NCBI GenBank assembly: GCA_030602715.1
Contig: JAUVZD010000004.1
Span: forward strand, 62,001-126,000
DNA length: 64,000 nt
Source: Candidatus Coatesiibacteriota bacterium
GTDB taxonomy: Bacteria; RBG-13-66-14; B26-G2; JAUVZD01
Direction: 5' to 3'
Below are positions 53,329 to 61,235 of the stretch, in pieces (the first letter of the stretch is position 1; the number at the start of each line of letters is the position of its first letter). Under the pieces are notes generated by a model that saw only the letters and a program-made list of their open reading frames with translations, did not search any database and had not been told where the DNA came from. The position numbers and the translations under genes were made by a program.

Positions 53329-53529
53329 TTACTTCAGGTCCTTCAGACGCTCTCTGGCGCCTTCCAGTTCCTTCTCCAGCATACCGACATACTCCTCCAG
53401 CCTTTCCTTGCGCTCCGCCTCGGTGGAGTAACGCCGGACGAAGCCCCCTGCGGGCACACAACAGCCAGAGGACTCCACAGCCGGTTCACAGCAGTATGCA
53501 GAGTATTTGTGGTGGGTGGTGCTACCCAT
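53329..53529 (-). CDS. small cysteine-containing coiled-coil protein, partner of the ArsR regulator
   Basis: 66 residues. The N-terminal half has a cluster of cysteines (YCCEP, then SGCCVPAGG); the second half is a coiled coil (LEEYVGMLEKELEGARERLKDL). GGAGAG precedes the ATG. Similar short proteins with a glycine-rich N-terminus and a coiled-coil tail occur in anaerobes near metal or redox genes, but I cannot name the family. An AT-rich element like that in front of the ArsR gene lies upstream, at 53602-53628. Confidence 0.55.
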   Translation of the reverse strand: MGSTTHHKYSAYCCEPAVESSGCCVPAGGFVRRYSTEAERKERLEEYVGMLEKELEGARERLKDLK

Positions 53530-53601
53530 TTTTCTCTCCTTTCGTTTAGTTGAATGTTTCGCTTCTTCTTCCCTGCAGGGAAATACCTATTAATCAATGA
53601 A

Positions 53602-53628
53602 CTAATTAGGCATATAGTTAATTAATTA
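53602..53628 (-). promoter_or_regulatory. candidate ArsR-type operator
   Basis: CTAATTA, nine bases, then TTAATTAATTA. The second part is shared with the site at 53984-54000 upstream of the ArsR gene. Confidence 0.4.
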
Positions 53629-53639
53629 CTTAAAAAAAT

Positions 53640-53960
53640 TTATCCCTTTTCTTTCTCCTCTTCCTCTTCCTCAACACAGCTCTTAGCGTTACAGGAACAG
53701 ACGATTACGAATATGTCGGAGAGTTCGCCCAGCTTCTCCGGGCAAAGGCAATAGTGGATATTACAACCATCTCGCCGGTCATCAACCAACCCCAGCGACT
53801 TGAGGATACGCAGGTGCTGGGAGGTGGCAGGCTCGCTGATGGAGAGCTTTTTGGCCATGGCGCCTACACAGCAGGGACCCTCTTTGAGCATCTCAATTAT
53901 CTCCACCCGCTTCTCAGCGGAGAGGGCTTTGAACAGCTCGGCTATCTCCTTTGGCTTCAC
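53640..53960 (-). CDS. ArsR-family metal or redox-sensing regulator
   Basis: 106 residues. A winged helix-turn-helix (KKLSISEPATSQHLRILKSLGLV) is flanked by candidate sensing cysteines: CCVG in the middle and VCSCNAKSC near the C-terminus, which ends in a Glu/Lys-rich tail. GTG at 53960 follows GGAGG by six bases. Members repress their own operon until metal or thiol change releases them. The inducer here is unknown. Confidence 0.85.
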   Translation of the reverse strand: MKPKEIAELFKALSAEKRVEIIEMLKEGPCCVGAMAKKLSISEPATSQHLRILKSLGLVDDRRDGCNIHYCLCPEKLGELSDIFVIVCSCNAKSCVEEEEEEKEKG

Positions 53961-53983
53961 AAGCTACCTCCATAAGCGTTTAA

Positions 53984-54021
53984 GCAATTAATTAATTAGC
54001 ATAGAATTTCCATCTTGTCAA
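53984..54021 (-). promoter_or_regulatory. promoter and operator of the ArsR gene
   Basis: On the minus strand TTGACA (54021-54016), a 17-base spacer and TAATTA (53998-53993). The palindrome GC-AATTAATTAATTA-GC (53984-54000) covers the -10 box, the position expected for an autoregulating ArsR repressor. Confidence 0.6.
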
Positions 54022-54099
54022 GTGGAAAAGGAGCAAAAAGTGCGGAAATTTTTAATTTTTTTCGGGTTTTTTCACGCCCTCCAAAGCGGTCTAATATGG

Positions 54100-54128
54100 T
54101 TGAAATGGGGGCGATGATATGTTATTTT
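54100..54128 (+). promoter_or_regulatory. promoter for tRNA-Ser
   Basis: TTGAAA at 54100-54105, a 17-base spacer and TATTTT at 54123-54128, just before the tRNA. Confidence 0.45.
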
Positions 54129-54134
54129 GGGTGT

Positions 54135-54226
54135 GGAGAGATGTCCGAGCGGACTAAGGAGCACGCCTGGAGAGCGTGTGAGGATGGCAACATCCTCCGT
54201 GGGTTCGAATCCCACTCTCTCCGCCA
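54135..54226 (+). tRNA. tRNA-Ser (anticodon GGA)
   Basis: 92 bases including encoded CCA. Acceptor GGAGAGA pairs with TCTCTCC. The anticodon loop is CTGGAGA in a CACGC/GCGTG stem. A long variable arm (GAGGATGGCAACATCCTC) identifies a class II tRNA, and the T-loop is TTCGAAT. The discriminator is G. Confidence 0.96.
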
Positions 54227-54236
54227 CTAAAATGAC

Positions 54237-54265
54237 AGCGACCCGTGGGAGGGTCGCTATTTATT
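54237..54265 (+). terminator. intrinsic terminator after tRNA-Ser
   Basis: AGCGACCC and GGGTCGCT form an 8-bp stem around a 6-base loop, then ATTTATTT. Confidence 0.75.
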
Positions 54266-54344
54266 TAAAATCGGAATATTCCCTTACATACTACTGACTT
54301 TGACTAACCAAAAATTCCCCTCACATGTGGATACTCAAAGATCG

Positions 54345-54620
54345 CTACGCAAGAATGTAATAGTACCCGCAAATATGTGATTTGTGAACAACGCTCTCAA
54401 ACTCAAGTCCTTTCAAAGCTTCAGCCCTTTTAGTTATTTCCTCTTTGTGTTCTTTTGGAGGTTCTTCTAATAATTTCATCTCTTTAATCAGGTCGTCGCT
54501 ATTTACTGTTATCTCAGTCCACATCGGTATTATCTCAGCGACCTTCTTCCTAGGCTCGTATTCAATATCACCAATACAACTTAGCAATAGAACCTCTTCT
54601 TTCCTCAATTCCTCACCCAT
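54345..54620 (-). CDS. small protein of unknown function in an AT-rich island
   Basis: 91 residues from ATG 54620 (GGAAGGAA upstream). Glu/Lys-rich helices alternate with a strand ending HKSHICGYYYILA. It lies downstream of the methyltransferase on the same strand, in DNA much more AT-rich than the surroundings. It could be a regulator or accessory protein of the restriction system; nothing in it shows this. Confidence 0.5.
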   Translation of the reverse strand: MGEELRKEEVLLLSCIGDIEYEPRKKVAEIIPMWTEITVNSDDLIKEMKLLEEPPKEHKEEITKRAEALKGLEFESVVHKSHICGYYYILA

Positions 54621-54710
54621 CTTTCCTTCCTCCCTTATGTTATTATCCAATAAATAGAAGTTCTCTGTGGTTGAGAGCTGAAACAATAGTGTTTAATTTC
54701 CAACCATCTT

Positions 54711-55571
54711 TCAGTCAAATAAAGCTTTATCTCTCGTCTTCGTATGGTTTCTATGCCTACCTACAAATTCGCCTCTTTCTTTTCTTTCAGCGAATGTCTT
54801 AGTAACCACATGTTTTGACAGTTCTTCTTCTGCTAATGGAATTTCTCTTTCGTAATCTCTAAGCCTTCTTTCAGCATACTTTACATATTCTTCAGTTATG
54901 TCAACTCCAATGTAGTTATGACCTAGTATTTTTGCCGCAACCAATGTTGTTCCACTACCACAATAAGGATCTATCACTAAACCACCTTTAGCATCGCTCA
55001 TTATTGAATAGATCGCTCTCACTGGTAAAGCTAAAGGAAAGGGAGCAGGATGTGGATTATTGGTTTCCGGTGAGAACCTCCAGATTGATGTAAGCAGAGC
55101 ATGTTTAGATTCCAATTCTTTGCCTATTAAACTCTTTCCTTTCGCTTTGTAGAGCCAATATATCCTTTCTTCCACTTGCCAAAATCTCCACCCTCTTATG
55201 TTTGCTGCAATTTTTCTATCCCAGATTATCTCCTGTCTAATAGTCCACTTAGTCTTTCTCAACCAATCCATTGGATGTATCATATATCCCCTTTCCCACC
55301 TTGTCTTATGATTATAGAAGAATGACCCACCGGGTTTTGTTACTCTATAAATTTCATTCAACACCTTCACTTGAATATCTTGATATTCATCTTCTGGCAA
55401 TTTGTCAGTCGCTCCTGAATATACCACATTTTTTACCAGCCATCCCTTTTTATTCTCCTGTTTATTATATGGAGGCGAAGTAACACCTACATCTACACAA
55501 CTATCTGGTAGTCGTAAAAGCGTTTCCAAAACATCTGCCTTAATTATTTTGTTAGCAAACTGCTCAATCAT
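54711..55571 (-). CDS. site-specific DNA methyltransferase (beta class)
   Basis: 286 residues. TSPPYN (motif IV) near residue 31 comes before DPYCGSGTTLVAA (motif I) near 205, the order of beta-class amino-methyltransferases that make N4-methylcytosine or N6-methyladenine. SPPY leans toward N4-C but does not decide it. Its start overlaps the restriction gene by eight bases. The whole unit is AT-rich, suggesting transfer. Confidence 0.85.
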   Translation of the reverse strand: MIEQFANKIIKADVLETLLRLPDSCVDVGVTSPPYNKQENKKGWLVKNVVYSGATDKLPEDEYQDIQVKVLNEIYRVTKPGGSFFYNHKTRWERGYMIHPMDWLRKTKWTIRQEIIWDRKIAANIRGWRFWQVEERIYWLYKAKGKSLIGKELESKHALLTSIWRFSPETNNPHPAPFPLALPVRAIYSIMSDAKGGLVIDPYCGSGTTLVAAKILGHNYIGVDITEEYVKYAERRLRDYEREIPLAEEELSKHVVTKTFAERKERGEFVGRHRNHTKTRDKALFD

Positions 55572-56265
55572 CTTCAGCTCTTTCTAGTAAGAATTCATAG
55601 AAATCCCTGCTAATGTACTCTTTAAACTCCTCCAGTCTTCCTCTGCTAGGCAAATAAAGCATTTTTAATTCTTCACATTCTATATAATCTCTATAGTAAA
55701 AATTTGCACCCCTCAAGTACTCACTTATCTGGTCCCCTTCTGGAAATCTTTTTATAAGTTGTCTTTTCAGTTTGTTCACAAATGGCTTATACTTAAATGG
55801 AAATTCTAATATATATATTAACTTCCCGTCTACAAAACCACTTACTAACATATTCAAATCTTCGTCCAAATCCTTTTCAAATCTTTTGAAAGTATAATCT
55901 GTAAAATTACCTCCACCATTTAATTTATATGGACGGCTTTTCCTTTCTCCCCTGCGGTATTTCTCATGCTCCTCTGTTTCCACATTTTTAGGTTTTGCCT
56001 CACAATTTATTGTTTTTCCTTTTACTATACTACTTTGCTTATATCCATTATACCCTATCTTGGTAATAGTATGTGTGTATCCCGCTATCGTCACTGTTAA
56101 AAACTCCCTCAGCAAAGACGAATTTTTGTCATTCATATATATTGTTATTAAATCAGTAAGAATGGCTAATATTGTGTTCTTGGATTTATCTATAAGGTAC
56201 TGATTCAACTCTCTAAGAGAAGTCGTCGCATACCGCCTAATTACTTCCGCTAATTCTTGGTTCAT
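55564..56265 (-). CDS. putative type II restriction endonuclease
   Basis: 233 residues from ATG 56265, or 11 or 13 more from upstream GTG codons; a GTG at 56271 follows AAGGAGG by ten bases. A candidate catalytic patch is CEAKPKN near residue 97 (Glu-x-Lys). The layout resembles MjaI-type enzymes, though this is by overall impression. The assignment rests mainly on overlap with a methyltransferase gene, the usual arrangement of a type II restriction-modification pair. Confidence 0.6.
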   Translation of the reverse strand: MNQELAEVIRRYATTSLRELNQYLIDKSKNTILAILTDLITIYMNDKNSSLLREFLTVTIAGYTHTITKIGYNGYKQSSIVKGKTINCEAKPKNVETEEHEKYRRGERKSRPYKLNGGGNFTDYTFKRFEKDLDEDLNMLVSGFVDGKLIYILEFPFKYKPFVNKLKRQLIKRFPEGDQISEYLRGANFYYRDYIECEELKMLYLPSRGRLEEFKEYISRDFYEFLLERAEDD

Positions 56266-56427
56266 AGACACAAATCCCAATCCTCCTTTCTTCTTTTCGC
56301 CCACTTCCTTGCACTTTTGGTTCTATCCAACCGTAACAATAATCCCCACTTCTAAAGTCACTTCCTCCCCCAATTTATACACCAATAAACCAAATATTTC
56401 AACCTATTTTCGCAAAAATCCCCCCCC

Positions 56428-58743
56428 TTACCACCCCATCATCCTAAGCATCCTATCCGCCAGCTCCTTGTGGGGTATCAGCGGTCCCCCGTCCAGGTCC
56501 GGGTCGTAGTGGCGGGCGCCCCGCTGGCGGATGAGACCCACGCAGGAGGGACACCCCCCATCGCAGTCGCAGTCCCGTATCAGCTTGGCGACCGCAGTGA
56601 GAATCTGGTCAAAATCGCCGTATGCCCGCTCGGCGAAGCCCAAACCGCCCGGATAGCGGTCGTAGATAAAGATGGTGGGCTCACCCAGATTGCCACCCTC
56701 CACCACCCCGCCGATGTCCATTGAATCGCACATGGAGTGAAGAGGGATTATCGCTAAAAGGGCGTTCTTTATCCCCACCAGCCCCTCGTAGGGATTTGCG
56801 CCCCCGGCGGATACCTTGCTCAGCACCTGCGGCGGAACGGTCATAAAGAGGGATACCGTCTGTAGCTCCTGCTTGGGCAGGTCCAGTCCCGCCCAGCCGA
56901 TGGATTCCATGGAGAAGAAGCGAATCTTCTTGAAGCCCACCGTCTTCCAGGCCGCCTCCACCTCAGCCAGCCCCAGCCGACCGGGGAACTCCTCCTTGGG
57001 CTTCTCCTCCAACCGCTTGGTTATGCGTATGCCGGTCTCCACCTGCGCCTGGGTGTAGTAATCCACCTCCTTCCCTTCCACATAGGCGATCTTCTGCTCA
57101 ATATCCAGCGACCTGACAAAGTAGGTCTCCCCGGCGTGCAGATAGACCGCCTCCGGATAGAGCAGTTCGTAGGCGCTCATAACATCCACCGTGCCGACCA
57201 CCTCCTCGTCGGCAATATCTATTATGTTGTAGGTATTGTCCGCCATGGTGCGCAGGTTGACCTCCGCCGCCGGATAATCGGTGCTGGACCAGAAGTAGCC
57301 CTCGGGAAGCTGTGCCACTTCCCCGCTCTCCACCAGAAGGGGCATAATATCACCCGCCGGCTCGGCGAAGAGTTCCATATCAGCCTCCGCCAGGGGTAAC
57401 TCGTAACTGGCACAGCGCAGGTGGGAGGAGAGGATATAGACATTCTGGGGGTCAATTATGGCCCGTTCAAATTCGGCGCCGAAGAGATACTCCGGGTGGC
57501 GCACCAGAAACTGGTCCAGGGGGTTCTCGTAGGGCACCAGGATGACCATGCTGGCCCTCTCCCGCCTGCCGGCACGCCCCGCCTGCTGCCACATGCTGGC
57601 GATGGTGCCGGGATAGCCCACCATTATGCAGGCGTCCAGCCCGCCGATATCTATGCCCAGCTCCAGGGCGTTGGTGGAGGTCACCCCCAGAAGCTCACCG
57701 TTGAAGAGCTTCCGTTCAATGGCTCGGCGCTCCTCGGGGAGATACCCACCGCGATAGGGCATGATGGATGACGCCAGCCTGGGGCTTATCTTTTTTAATG
57801 CCTCCCGACCGTAGCGATAGATGAGCTCGGCGACGATGCGGGCTCGGGTGAAGACTATGGTCTGCACCTCCTGTTCCACCAGGTTGGTGAAGATATCGGT
57901 CGCCTCCACATTGGAGGAACGGCGGGCTAAGCGTGCGGTATCTATAAACGGCGGCTGCCAGAGGAGAAAGTGGCGCTCCCCTCTCGGCGAACCGTCCTCG
58001 GTTATGGTGGTTACCGACTCGCCGAGTAAGCGCTCTGCCAGCTCCTGGGGGTTGGCGATGGTCGCCGAGGAACAGATGAAGCGGGGGCGGGAGCCGTAGT
58101 GGTCGCAGATGCGGCGGAGGCGACGCAGAAGATTAGCCATGTGGCTTCCGAAGATGCCCCGATAGGTGTGTATCTCGTCTATCACCACATACTTGAGGTT
58201 GGAAAAGAGGCGCATCCAGCGGGTATGGTGGGGCAGGACGGCGGTGTGGAGCATATCCGGGTTGGAGATGACCACATTGGCCCTGTCCCGCACCGCCCGG
58301 CGCCGATTTGGAGGCGTGTCGCCGTCGTAGGTGTCGGCGGCGAGCAGGTTGGAGACGCCGGCGTCGGCAGACGCCATCAGATTGATGCCTTTGAGCTGGT
58401 CCTGGGCCAGGGCTTTGGTGGGAAAGAGATAGAGAATGCAGGAGTCGGCGTCATCCAGGATGGCTTCCAGGGTGGGGACGGTGTAGCACAGGGTCTTGCC
58501 GGAGGCGGTGCCGGTGACCACCAGGACATTCTCCCCCCGCCTGACCGCCTCAATTGCCGAGACCTGGTGGGTGTAGAGCCGTTCTATTCCCAGCGAGCGC
58601 ACACAACGCTCCACCTCCGCCGCCAGACTGCACTCGGCATACCTAGCCCCCCGGGGGGCGAAGACCTGATGGGAGAGAATCTGTCCCGCATCCCCCAACT
58701 CTGCCAGGAGATGCTCTATCAACTGCTCCATGGATATCTCCAT
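56428..58743 (-). CDS. mrfA: MrfA/YprA-type DEAD-box helicase with C-terminal four-cysteine domain
   Basis: 771 residues from ATG 58743 (GGAGG six bases upstream). VTGTASGKT (motif I), DEIH, SSATI and an Arg-finger block QQAGRAGRRERA are intact. The C-terminal DUF1998 ends in CDCDGGCPSCVG, where the four cysteines bind an iron-sulfur cluster or zinc in MrfA. In Bacillus MrfA with MrfB takes part in repair of mitomycin crosslinks. No mrfB is adjacent. A second, gutted copy lies upstream at 58891-61096. Confidence 0.9.
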   Translation of the reverse strand: MEISMEQLIEHLLAELGDAGQILSHQVFAPRGARYAECSLAAEVERCVRSLGIERLYTHQVSAIEAVRRGENVLVVTGTASGKTLCYTVPTLEAILDDADSCILYLFPTKALAQDQLKGINLMASADAGVSNLLAADTYDGDTPPNRRRAVRDRANVVISNPDMLHTAVLPHHTRWMRLFSNLKYVVIDEIHTYRGIFGSHMANLLRRLRRICDHYGSRPRFICSSATIANPQELAERLLGESVTTITEDGSPRGERHFLLWQPPFIDTARLARRSSNVEATDIFTNLVEQEVQTIVFTRARIVAELIYRYGREALKKISPRLASSIMPYRGGYLPEERRAIERKLFNGELLGVTSTNALELGIDIGGLDACIMVGYPGTIASMWQQAGRAGRRERASMVILVPYENPLDQFLVRHPEYLFGAEFERAIIDPQNVYILSSHLRCASYELPLAEADMELFAEPAGDIMPLLVESGEVAQLPEGYFWSSTDYPAAEVNLRTMADNTYNIIDIADEEVVGTVDVMSAYELLYPEAVYLHAGETYFVRSLDIEQKIAYVEGKEVDYYTQAQVETGIRITKRLEEKPKEEFPGRLGLAEVEAAWKTVGFKKIRFFSMESIGWAGLDLPKQELQTVSLFMTVPPQVLSKVSAGGANPYEGLVGIKNALLAIIPLHSMCDSMDIGGVVEGGNLGEPTIFIYDRYPGGLGFAERAYGDFDQILTAVAKLIRDCDCDGGCPSCVGLIRQRGARHYDPDLDGGPLIPHKELADRMLRMMGW

Positions 58744-58890
58744 AACCACCTCCACCCGATGCTACCATACATTTGTTGAGCCGTCAAGGGGTAATTGCAA
58801 AAACGGACAGTGAAAGTACCCTGTCCGTAAGATCGGCAAAACGAAAAGCCTTATCTCGCAACTACAAGCCGCGCGCTGGGAATATCGCCG

Positions 58891-58954
58891 ACGGATGAGA
58901 TTCACGCAGGATGGACACCCCTCATCGCAGTCGCAGTCCCGTATCAGCTTGGCG
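58891..58954 (-). pseudogene. 3' remnant of a second mrfA copy
   Basis: On the minus strand this reads KLIRDCDCDEGCPSCVNLIRR, nearly identical to KLIRDCDCDGGCPSCVGLIRQ in the intact gene. Above 58954 the sequence changes to unrelated DNA. With the 5' fragment at 60977-61096 it marks a tandem copy whose middle was lost. Confidence 0.8.
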
Positions 58955-59056
58955 GCGCTGGGGGGATGTCAAGGGGGACGAAAAAAAGAGCCGGATCCCC
59001 TTGACCCGGCCGAACATCCAGTAGTAATTGCTGCGTTTTCGAACTCGGTAGCCCAT
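58922..59056 (-). CDS. short ORF, paralogue of the ORF at 60583
   Basis: 44 codons: MGYRVRKRSNYYWMFG, then a tail that runs into the mrfA remnant at about 58954, so its true 3' end was probably lost. The ATG overlaps the stop of the HNH gene (TAATG). The start of the protein matches MDYRARKRGRYYSISG of the ORF at 60738-60583. Unknown function. Confidence 0.35.
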   Translation of the reverse strand: MGYRVRKRSNYYWMFGRVKGIRLFFSSPLTSPQRRQADTGLRLR

Positions 59057-59796
59057 TATTTCGTATATACTGCACCTTGTACTACAAGCTGTTTGAGTTC
59101 TTCGACGCTGATCAGTTCTTTTCTCCGGTGGATTACGCGGTGGCAGTTCGCGCATAAGAGAGCTAAGTCTTTTAACCGGGTTTTAGAACCCTGTTGAAGA
59201 AGATGGAGCGGCACTTTATGGTGGCATTCAATGTAACCCTCTCCAATAGAGCCGTAAACTTCTGAGTAATCAAATCCACAGACTTCGCACTCCAGCTTCC
59301 CCTTTTTTTCTAGAACATTCTGCTTCTTTTTTCTAACCTGCCCAGTATCTCGTTCCCTGTATTTGTGAAGTCGAAGAAGTAGCCTTCCCTCGCGGACCCC
59401 GTTATCTGCAACTTCGTCCGAGATGTCAGCTATGCTGTCGATTTCCGGTCCGTCCGCTAATGCCCGAATCGAATCGGCCAGCTCGTGGAGTTCCTTGCGG
59501 CTGTCGTAAAACTCATCCCATATTTCCGCTTCGAGTTTCCCTCCGTGGGTAAGTCCTTTACCTTCGTACGACGGATCGAAACGGAGGAAGTTGCAGAGCT
59601 TAAAATAGACTCCGGTAGGATTTCTAAAGCGCTCAGGATCTGGCCTTGCTTTGTGTAGTGGAAGTCTTCTGAGTAAATTACTTAAAGCGACGACTTCGGA
59701 GTGGTTTTCGGAAATGTTGTTTGGATTGTAGCGTAAGTACAGATCTAGCGCTAGGATCAGTTCATCTCTAACCCAAGTTGGGTTCTTTTTACCCAT
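59056..59796 (-). CDS. HNH endonuclease
   Basis: 246 residues. The C-terminal HNH fold is clear: CEVCGFDY, then ECHHKVPL, then LALLCANCHRVIHR, with two zinc CxxC knuckles and the catalytic His. An N-terminal domain of about 170 residues resembles those of McrA-like restriction nucleases, with a coiled part near RELHELADSIRAL. The start is at 59796 without a strong ribosome site. It sits inside the disrupted mrfA copy, with two other genes of the island upstream. Confidence 0.8.
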   Translation of the reverse strand: MGKKNPTWVRDELILALDLYLRYNPNNISENHSEVVALSNLLRRLPLHKARPDPERFRNPTGVYFKLCNFLRFDPSYEGKGLTHGGKLEAEIWDEFYDSRKELHELADSIRALADGPEIDSIADISDEVADNGVREGRLLLRLHKYRERDTGQVRKKKQNVLEKKGKLECEVCGFDYSEVYGSIGEGYIECHHKVPLHLLQQGSKTRLKDLALLCANCHRVIHRRKELISVEELKQLVVQGAVYTK

Positions 59797-59839
59797 TCTC
59801 TGTTCAGGTTGTTTATGAGCCTAAGCCGCTCCACCGTTT

Positions 59840-60610
59840 TTATAAACGACGATTTAGCTGGCGCCTTAGACGTTCTATATCCGGAGAATTTATAAAATCC
59901 TGCCCTATCGAGAGTATTTCAAAATATACTAAGCTTATTTTACCTTCATCAGTTTCCAAACCGTGCATAGATTCACATATATCTAATAACGCGAATTTCC
60001 TTTGTTTTGGGGAAGTAAGAATACGATTAGTGTCAATGTGTGTTCCCCCTTTTTTATGGGTCACGTATTCTATTAACTCTTCCCGGCTAATAACTTCCCC
60101 GAAAGCATATACGGTGGGAACTTTTTAAAAATCTGTGACCTTTAAAAACACTTCCTCGATATTCGATATTATCGGTTTACGACCTAACGAAAAACCGGAT
60201 TGGCTAATACCGAATTCCCGGAATATAGCCCCACCGTTAACCGCGAAATAAGCTCGGTCTTCAGGTATAATCGCGAAGATTTGCCCGAACGTAAAAGGCC
60301 GGTCAGTCGTTTTATTATACTCGTTTATAAGGTCGTTTTGTATTTTCTGGTCCCAAGGTTCTTCTTGGTTTATAGACGAAAAAAAACTGTTCGCATACGT
60401 TTTTATTGAAGGTTCGTCTTCGAAACCCATTGATTCCCACGCTTCTATTAAATGCCGAGTTCCTTTTCCGTGAGTTTCGGTTAACAACCTCCGTAAGGTA
60501 GTACTTGTCATACGTAGAATTTCTTGTTCAGCGTATTGGTCCCAATTATCTTTTAAGTAATTTAAATCGCCGGCTACGTATTTTAGTCGTTCTTTAAGTG
60601 CCCTTTCCAA
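59840..60610 (-). pseudogene. 257-codon frame with one internal TAA, unknown function
   Basis: A single frame from ATG 60610 to 59840 is broken only by TAA at 60125-60127. The first part codes 161 residues (ending EVFLKVTDF), the second runs KVPTVYAFGEVISREELIEY and on to the end. No other stop is present. It could be a recent nonsense mutation, a read error, or two genes. I recognise no family. Confidence 0.5.
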
Positions 60611-60738
60611 TGAATCTCGTTATCCCCTTTCCTTTTTTCTCCCTTCTCCCGCTCCTTCCTCTCCTCGGGCTCCTCCTCGAGGACGCGGTCCCCGGATATC
60701 GAGTAGTACCTTCCGCGTTTTCGGGCTCTGTAGTCCAT
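60583..60738 (-). CDS. short basic ORF at the upstream edge of the HNH island
   Basis: 51 codons: MDYRARKRGRYYSISG, then a highly charged Glu/Arg/Lys stretch. Its 3' end overlaps the start of the 257-codon frame by 28 bases. Its N-terminus is related to that of the ORF at 59056-58922. No ribosome site stands out, so translation is uncertain. Confidence 0.35.
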   Translation of the reverse strand: MDYRARKRGRYYSISGDRVLEEEPEERKEREKGEKRKGDNEIHWKGHLKND

Positions 60739-60745
60739 ATTTCAT

Positions 60746-61096
60746 TTATTCGTCTTCGCATTCGATTTCTTTTCCGTTATTAGGCGGGTCGTAATAAGCG
60801 ATCCAGTCATCATGTAAACTTTTAGCGTCTGTCAACCCCCGATACCCTTCCCAATAATCCCCCTTGATAAATCCCCGTCCCATCGGTAAAATGGCCGGGC
60901 CGGTGGGCGATCGAAAACCGGCGCCGGGTCCCGGCGGTAAAGTCCGTAGCGGTAGTACAGTATTATTAAGAAGACCAAGACTGCATTCGGCATACTTAGC
61001 CCCCCGAGGGGCGAAGACCTGATGGGATAGAATCTGTCCCGCATCCCCCAACTCGGAAAGGAGATGCTCAATCAACTGCTCCATGGATATCTCCAT
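60746..61096 (-). pseudogene. 5' fragment of a second mrfA copy, joined to unrelated sequence
   Basis: The first 40 residues, up to YAECSL, match the N-terminus of the intact MrfA with only two changes. The junction is at about 60977, after which the frame runs on for 76 unrelated residues. The upstream promoter region, including AAGGGGTAAT, is duplicated as well (compare 58744-58794 with 61097-61149). No helicase motif remains. Confidence 0.75.
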
Positions 61097-61235
61097 AACC
61101 ACCTCCAGACAATGCTACCATACATCTGTTTAGGCGTCAAGGGGTAATATGAGGCGAATATTATTTTTGGGGGGGCTTTGTAAAAAGGTATGTTATCCTT
61201 GGTGGAGCAGATATACACCAGCAAAGGAGCGGTCT

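Noticed and set aside
54135-54226. Open frame through tRNA-Ser
   Set aside because: The sequence is a complete tRNA; the frame is incidental.
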